Shown piece after piece: positions 45,289 to 49,221 of a DNA stretch of 49,221 nucleotides. The stretch's first letter is position 1; every line of letters starts with the position of its first letter. The translations under genes were made by a program, and so were the position numbers. Under the pieces are notes generated by a model. The model saw only the letters and a program-made list of their open reading frames with translations. It ran no database searches and had not been told where the DNA came from. The DNA is from Spirochaetota bacterium (GTDB lineage Bacteria; Spirochaetota; UBA4802; UB4802), in assembly GCA_029548025.1 (NCBI GenBank), contig JAKPOE010000338.1, positions 1 to 49,221 of the forward strand, given 5' to 3'.

Positions 45289-46230
45289 ATGTTAAAAGAT
45301 ATTTCAGAAAATGGAAATTACCAGAAGCATTTAGAAAACATAGTAAAAACATTATGCCAGCCTCAGTCATATAAAAAGGTATATCACCGGATAAATCACG
45401 ATGTTCCCATGCCTTCAATTCAGCAATTAGAAGAGATTGTTGAAGAATGTAAAATGGTGCTTTTTCCTGGCTACTTTGGAAATTCAGAAATTACTCCTCA
45501 CAATATGCAATATTATATTGGTTCAGCTATTGACGGGATTGCCCGAAAACTTACTGAACAGATAAAACGTGGCTATTGTTTTTCATGTTCGGAAAATGAA
45601 ACTATCGATTGCATAGAATGCGAGCATCGTTCACGGAAGATAATGTTTCAATTTCTGGATATGTTACCCGAAATACGTCGCATGCTGGCAATGGATGTGC
45701 AGGCAGCGTATGAGGGAGATCCAGCAGCAAAAAGTCATGGTGAGACAATATTTTGCTATCCCAGTATAACCGCCATGATACATTACAGGATAGCCCATGC
45801 ACTCTATATACTGGATGTCCCGCTTATCCCGCGTATAATCACCGAGATGGCTCACTCGCAAACCGGGATAGACATACATCCTGGTGCAACAATCAGCGAA
45901 AATTTCTTTATAGATCACGGTACCGGTGTTGTTATTGGTGAAACAACTATCATTGGTAATAATGTTAGAATTTATCAGGGTGTTACATTGGGGGCAAAAA
46001 GTTTTCCGCTTGATGAAAATGGTAACCCCATGAAAGGAATTCCCCGCCATCCTATTGTTGAAGATAATGTCATTATTTATTCAGGAGCAACAATATTGGG
46101 AAGGGTTACCATTGGGAAGGGATCGGTCATTGGAGGCAATGTGTGGCTTACCGAAAGCGTTCCACCTAAAACCCATATATTGCAACAAAAGCCATCAGAG
46201 ATGATGTTTGAACATGGTGGTGGTATTTAA
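45289..46230 (+). CDS. cysE: Serine O-acetyltransferase (CysE family)
   Basis: A 313-residue acetyltransferase of the long CysE type. The core has MLAMDVQAAYEGDPAAKSHGE, YPSITAMIHYRIAHALY, IPRIITEMAHSQTGIDIHPGA, then hexapeptide repeats with FFIDHGTGVVIGET, VRIYQGVTLGA, RHPIVEDNVIIYSGATILG and GGNVW. The catalytic His/Asp context (IDHGTGVVIGE) is intact. It makes O-acetylserine from serine and acetyl-CoA for cysteine synthesis. A C-x2-C-x7-C-x2-C cluster near residues 100-116 (CFSC...CIEC) may bind a metal. A TetR-like palindrome precedes it. It overlaps the convergent propeller gene by four bases. Confidence 0.95.
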   Translation: MLKDISENGNYQKHLENIVKTLCQPQSYKKVYHRINHDVPMPSIQQLEEIVEECKMVLFPGYFGNSEITPHNMQYYIGSAIDGIARKLTEQIKRGYCFSCSENETIDCIECEHRSRKIMFQFLDMLPEIRRMLAMDVQAAYEGDPAAKSHGETIFCYPSITAMIHYRIAHALYILDVPLIPRIITEMAHSQTGIDIHPGATISENFFIDHGTGVVIGETTIIGNNVRIYQGVTLGAKSFPLDENGNPMKGIPRHPIVEDNVIIYSGATILGRVTIGKGSVIGGNVWLTESVPPKTHILQQKPSEMMFEHGGGI

Positions 46231-47195
46231 TGTTTGTTTTTTTTACCAATTAAAAGTCCGATATGCTCTCTGCCTTTACTCCAGTGCCAATCATTGCGGG
46301 CATTAAAATATAAAAACCATTGTTCTTTATCCACAGGCTTTGCATCAAAGGCATATACATGGCTTTTCATAAATGATCCATTGATATTGTCCGGTTTCAG
46401 TAACGGGTCTTTCAATAAAGTTTTAAATGTTTTGCCATCCTTTGAAGAATAGACAAGTATAGCCGAACCCGAATGATTGATAGTATAATCCCAGTATATG
46501 CCATTTTGCAAACCTATAAATCCATCATCAAATGCTAAAACTTTAAATGACCCACATCCCAGATTGCACCATCGATTATATTGCGAAGGTGATAGAATGG
46601 GTTCGCTGCAGCATTCAAAGGGGCCCTCCGGGCTTTGTGCTTTTGCCAATCCAATATGTAGCGGTTCATTAAAGCCACAGTCCATTATATATGCTAATGC
46701 AGCGCTATAGTAGAGGTAATATGTACTCTTAGTTTTAACAACACAGGGGTTGCTTATTGAATATCCAAGATTGTTGTGATGCCATGGTAATGATGGTTTT
46801 AAAATAATTTTTTCATTACTCCATGTATAACAATCTTTTGAAGAGCGCATTGCTATATATGAGTACCATTGATGGGGGAGCCATGAGTACCATAAAATAA
46901 AGGGTTTAGTTTTTTCATAGTATAAATAGTACATGCCATTATCATAAAGCAAAAACGGACGCATAGCTCTGCGAAGAGTCTGCTTTTTTAATTTTGTATA
47001 GGTAATCCCATCCATAGAAATATAGTGGTGAATGCCAAGCAAAGAGTGAGCAAAAAGATGCCATTTCCCATCCTTTGATTCATCTGGAGTAATAAATGAT
47101 GGGTCAGCAATAATTGGCGATGGGAAAGGATATTTTATGATTGGATTTTTTTCATACAACGACCATTTCAAACTTATAAATTCTTTTGTTTTCAT
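46227..47195 (-). CDS. Five-bladed beta-propeller glycosidase-like protein (GH43/GH130-like)
   Basis: About 322 residues without signal peptide. Repeated blade motifs resemble GH43/GH32/GH130-type propellers: IIADPSFITPDESKDGKWHLFAHS, YDNGMYYLYYEKTKPFI, YIAMRSSKDCYTWSNEKIIL, NPCVVKTKSTYYLYYSAA, GLAKAQSPEGPFE and WFLYFNARNDWHWSKGREHIGLLIGK. The A-D-P-S aspartate fits a propeller catalytic base, but exact family and substrate are uncertain. ATG 47195 is chosen because AAAGGA lies six bases upstream; an ATG at 47210 overlaps that site. It is divergent from the SpoIIE phosphatase gene. Confidence 0.8.
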   Translation of the reverse strand: MKTKEFISLKWSLYEKNPIIKYPFPSPIIADPSFITPDESKDGKWHLFAHSLLGIHHYISMDGITYTKLKKQTLRRAMRPFLLYDNGMYYLYYEKTKPFILWYSWLPHQWYSYIAMRSSKDCYTWSNEKIILKPSLPWHHNNLGYSISNPCVVKTKSTYYLYYSAALAYIMDCGFNEPLHIGLAKAQSPEGPFECCSEPILSPSQYNRWCNLGCGSFKVLAFDDGFIGLQNGIYWDYTINHSGSAILVYSSKDGKTFKTLLKDPLLKPDNINGSFMKSHVYAFDAKPVDKEQWFLYFNARNDWHWSKGREHIGLLIGKKNKH

Positions 47196-47249
47196 AACTG
47201 TTCCTTTCATTGTGAATGCACTGCAATTTTTTAATGCTGTATGTTCGAT

Positions 47250-47269
47250 AGTTACTATTATTGGTAACT
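47250..47269. promoter_or_regulatory. Short dyad in the divergent region
   Basis: AGTTAC (47250-47255) and GTAACT (47264-47269) are complementary with an 8-base spacer, beginning within TCGATAGTTACT, a variant of the over-represented word. It lies between two divergent genes and could be an operator or a repeat relic. Confidence 0.3.
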
Positions 47270-47418
47270 TTTGTATTCCATTTAGTCAAGTGCATTTATT
47301 ATAATAATTGTATATTAAAAAAACTGTCGCATATATTTAAGACCTGAATATGAAAAGCCTTTGACATAATGCTGGTGATATGGTACTATTAACACGTTTT
47401 TTTTGGGACAATAATGAT

Positions 47419-49221
47419 ATGTATTCCATTAATGTAAAGGCGATAAAAATTTTAATGCTTAACTGCATTATAGTTTTGATATCATGTTCAGCACATTCAC
47501 CTGGTGTGTTCCAGTCGCTGGAAGGCACATGGAAGCTTGCTACTAAAAATATAGAGTATGATTATTCCAATAAAAGGTTGCCTGAATATGTGGAAATTAA
47601 TATTCCCTGCTCAATAAAAGTACCCCATACATTTGAAAATAACAATATGCAGCTGCCTGTTAAAGGATATGTATGGATTCAAAAAGAAATCTTCATTGAA
47701 TCTTTGCCAGCTAATGATTTGGCATTGCAGTTTGGTGAAATCATGAATGCTGATGTTGCTTACTTCAATGGGAAACAAATAGGGGCGTCAGGACGGTTCC
47801 CGCCGGATTTTAAATCTGCATGGGGTAAATTCCGTCATTATACTATACCCAGAGACATTATAAACAAAGGCGCTAATGTTATTGCACTAAAAGTTTACTA
47901 TGATTCAGAATTCTGGATCACCCCTCCTGTCAGGTTGATTGACAATGTTGCAGGGAGTAAAATTGCCAGCTTGTTGGATTATTTAAGAATCCAATTGATG
48001 GAAAATATATTCATTTTGTTAATACTATTATCATTTTTTTTTCTCATGATGTTTTACTTCCAGCGGGAGTACATGGAATATTTATTATTTGGCATAGCGT
48101 GTTTTACCATTGCTATGCCACAGGCACTTCATTTTTTAGAAAATTTGTATCCTGATATTGGGTTGACGTCTGATACAATTCTGAAGCTAACACAGCCTGG
48201 ATTGATATTATTCCCGGCTTTCCTTAATCTGTTTTACCGGTATCACATCGGGAAACAAAAAAAATGGTTAACTATAGTTTATATTGCTGTGCCGATAGTA
48301 TTCAGCACTATTATGGTGCTGCAGCAAACAAGGGCAGGAATATTATTGTATAGAAATCTATCGATCATAGTATCCATTGTTTATATGATAGATTTGTTTA
48401 TATTATCAGGATGGCAGGTGTTGCATAAAAAGAAGGCGGGAGCGCTCATCTTTATTGGTTTAGTGCCCATGGTAGTTCTTGGAATTCATGATGTTTTAGC
48501 ATTTGGACTGCACATTATACCTTCGTATATAGTGTTATATGTTTACGGATTGCCATTTTTGATATTTATCATTGCAATTTATTTAGTAAATATTTTTGTA
48601 AAAGCTTTAAAAGAAGCAAAAGATTTAAATATACAGTTACAGAAGCTATTGCTTGATGCAAAACGATTGGCGTATCTGGAAAAGGAGCTGGAGATAGCAA
48701 AAGCTATACAAAGTCAATTGTTACCATCAAAAATTCCAAATATAGAAGGTATTGATATTGCTATTAAGTTTCAACCGGCTATGAAAATTGGAGGAGATAT
48801 CTATACTATATTTCAGATCAAGGATGGCGTAGTGTTCTTTGTTGCCGATGTTGTTGGACACGGCATCCCGGCGGCATTGATTTCAGCAATGGTTAATGTG
48901 CTGCTTAAAATGTTTCAGATGCTTGCTATAGATCCTGCTCTTTTGCTAAGAAGCTTAAACGTAAATATATGCACCATGCTCCCTCAAACATTTGTAACTG
49001 CGGTATGTGTTTATTGTAACCGATCACATAATTTTATGCGCATAGCGCGTGCCGGACATCCTCCTATGATAAAGTGCAGTAATGATGGGAATATTTCTAT
49101 GTATATGCCATCAGGGAGAGCATTAGGTATACAAACACAAACGCGATTTAAAACTGTTGAATTAACAATGGAGAAAGGGGACAGATTAATTATTTATACT
49201 GATGGTCTGGTTGAAGCATCG
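47419..49221 (+). CDS. 7TM sensor lipoprotein with SpoIIE PP2C phosphatase domain, 3' end outside window
   Basis: Open to the right edge (601 codons visible). Order: signal with lipobox-like LISC (VLISCSAH); a beta-sandwich extracytoplasmic domain of 7TMR-DISM or GH2-sugar-binding type (SLEGTWKLATKNIEYDY, YVWIQKEIFI, DVAYFNGKQIG); about seven membrane helices (about residues 195-400); a coiled-coil linker (LQKLLLDAKRLAYLEKELEIAKAIQSQLLP); and a SpoIIE-type phosphatase with GGDIYTIF, VADVVGHGIPAALISA and the start of the final D-G-L motif (IYTDGLVEAS). Such proteins dephosphorylate STAS antagonists and so activate a sigma factor. No strong ribosome binding site is visible at the ATG. Confidence 0.9.
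   Translation, partial: MYSINVKAIKILMLNCIIVLISCSAHSPGVFQSLEGTWKLATKNIEYDYSNKRLPEYVEINIPCSIKVPHTFENNNMQLPVKGYVWIQKEIFIESLPANDLALQFGEIMNADVAYFNGKQIGASGRFPPDFKSAWGKFRHYTIPRDIINKGANVIALKVYYDSEFWITPPVRLIDNVAGSKIASLLDYLRIQLMENIFILLILLSFFFLMMFYFQREYMEYLLFGIACFTIAMPQALHFLENLYPDIGLTSDTILKLTQPGLILFPAFLNLFYRYHIGKQKKWLTIVYIAVPIVFSTIMVLQQTRAGILLYRNLSIIVSIVYMIDLFILSGWQVLHKKKAGALIFIGLVPMVVLGIHDVLAFGLHIIPSYIVLYVYGLPFLIFIIAIYLVNIFVKALKEAKDLNIQLQKLLLDAKRLAYLEKELEIAKAIQSQLLPSKIPNIEGIDIAIKFQPAMKIGGDIYTIFQIKDGVVFFVADVVGHGIPAALISAMVNVLLKMFQMLAIDPALLLRSLNVNICTMLPQTFVTAVCVYCNRSHNFMRIARAGHPPMIKCSNDGNISMYMPSGRALGIQTQTRFKTVELTMEKGDRLIIYTDGLVEAS

Noticed and set aside
45194..45418. 74-codon minus-strand frame across the cysE promoter region
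   Set aside because: Overlaps cysE codons and promoter signals, with no supporting features.

Overview
This window looks like chromosomal DNA from an AT-rich (roughly 37-40% GC by eye) diderm bacterium. Outer-membrane and periplasm genes support the diderm call: four proteins with lipobox signal peptides, a SurA-like foldase, RseC, a LolA-like protein and a POTRA/beta-barrel-like protein. The mix of large TPR proteins, a 7TM-SpoIIE phosphatase lipoprotein, HDOD, STAS and several family-less large proteins suggests a Spirochaetota-like, probably uncultured lineage. That placement is inference. No phage, complete insertion sequence, CRISPR array or rRNA was seen.

Layout. 0-10.6 kb: housekeeping genes: the 3' part of a PgpH-type HD hydrolase, ybeY, a phosphohexomutase (opposite strand), tilS, ftsH, an unknown protein and a SEC-C-tailed protein. 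10.6-19.7 kb: recG with a small membrane protein (-), two lipoproteins (+), then a SurA-like lipoprotein and mfd (-). 19.7-25.4 kb: envelope genes (a secreted membrane protein, a LolA-like protein, a POTRA/barrel-like protein), rseC, greA, a DUF1015 protein and a reverse-strand tRNA-Ala(GGC). 25.6-34.9 kb: a compact run of eight plus-strand genes of unknown joint role, the most unusual part of the window. 34.9-38.5 kb (-): NrnA-like DHH phosphoesterase, orphan glyQ and an HATPase-HDOD fusion. 38.9-49.2 kb: DUF362 ferredoxin, response regulator, tail-anchored protein, hisF, polyprenyl synthase, two TetR regulators, cysE, a beta-propeller glycosidase-like protein and a truncated 7TM-SpoIIE phosphatase.

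The eight-gene run encodes a coiled-coil protein, a TPR protein with a degenerate Mrr-like tail, a fusion of cyclic-nucleotide-binding, ParA/MinD-like and patatin-like domains with lost patatin catalytic residues, a four-helix membrane protein, a STAS protein, a 756-residue unknown, a second TPR/Mrr-like paralogue and a ParB-like protein. It reads as a signalling or spatial-organisation module built largely from pseudoenzyme domains. I know of no named system with this composition.

At DNA level the clearest signal is an over-represented word, GCGATAGT (commonly GGCGATAGTT): 18 copies counted by eye on both strands against about one expected. They lie in several reading frames and in intergenic DNA, including one inverted pair forming a hairpin after rseC. 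This resembles a DNA-uptake-type or Chi-type motif. A second word, GCTCTGACCCC, clusters around 19.6-20.3 kb.
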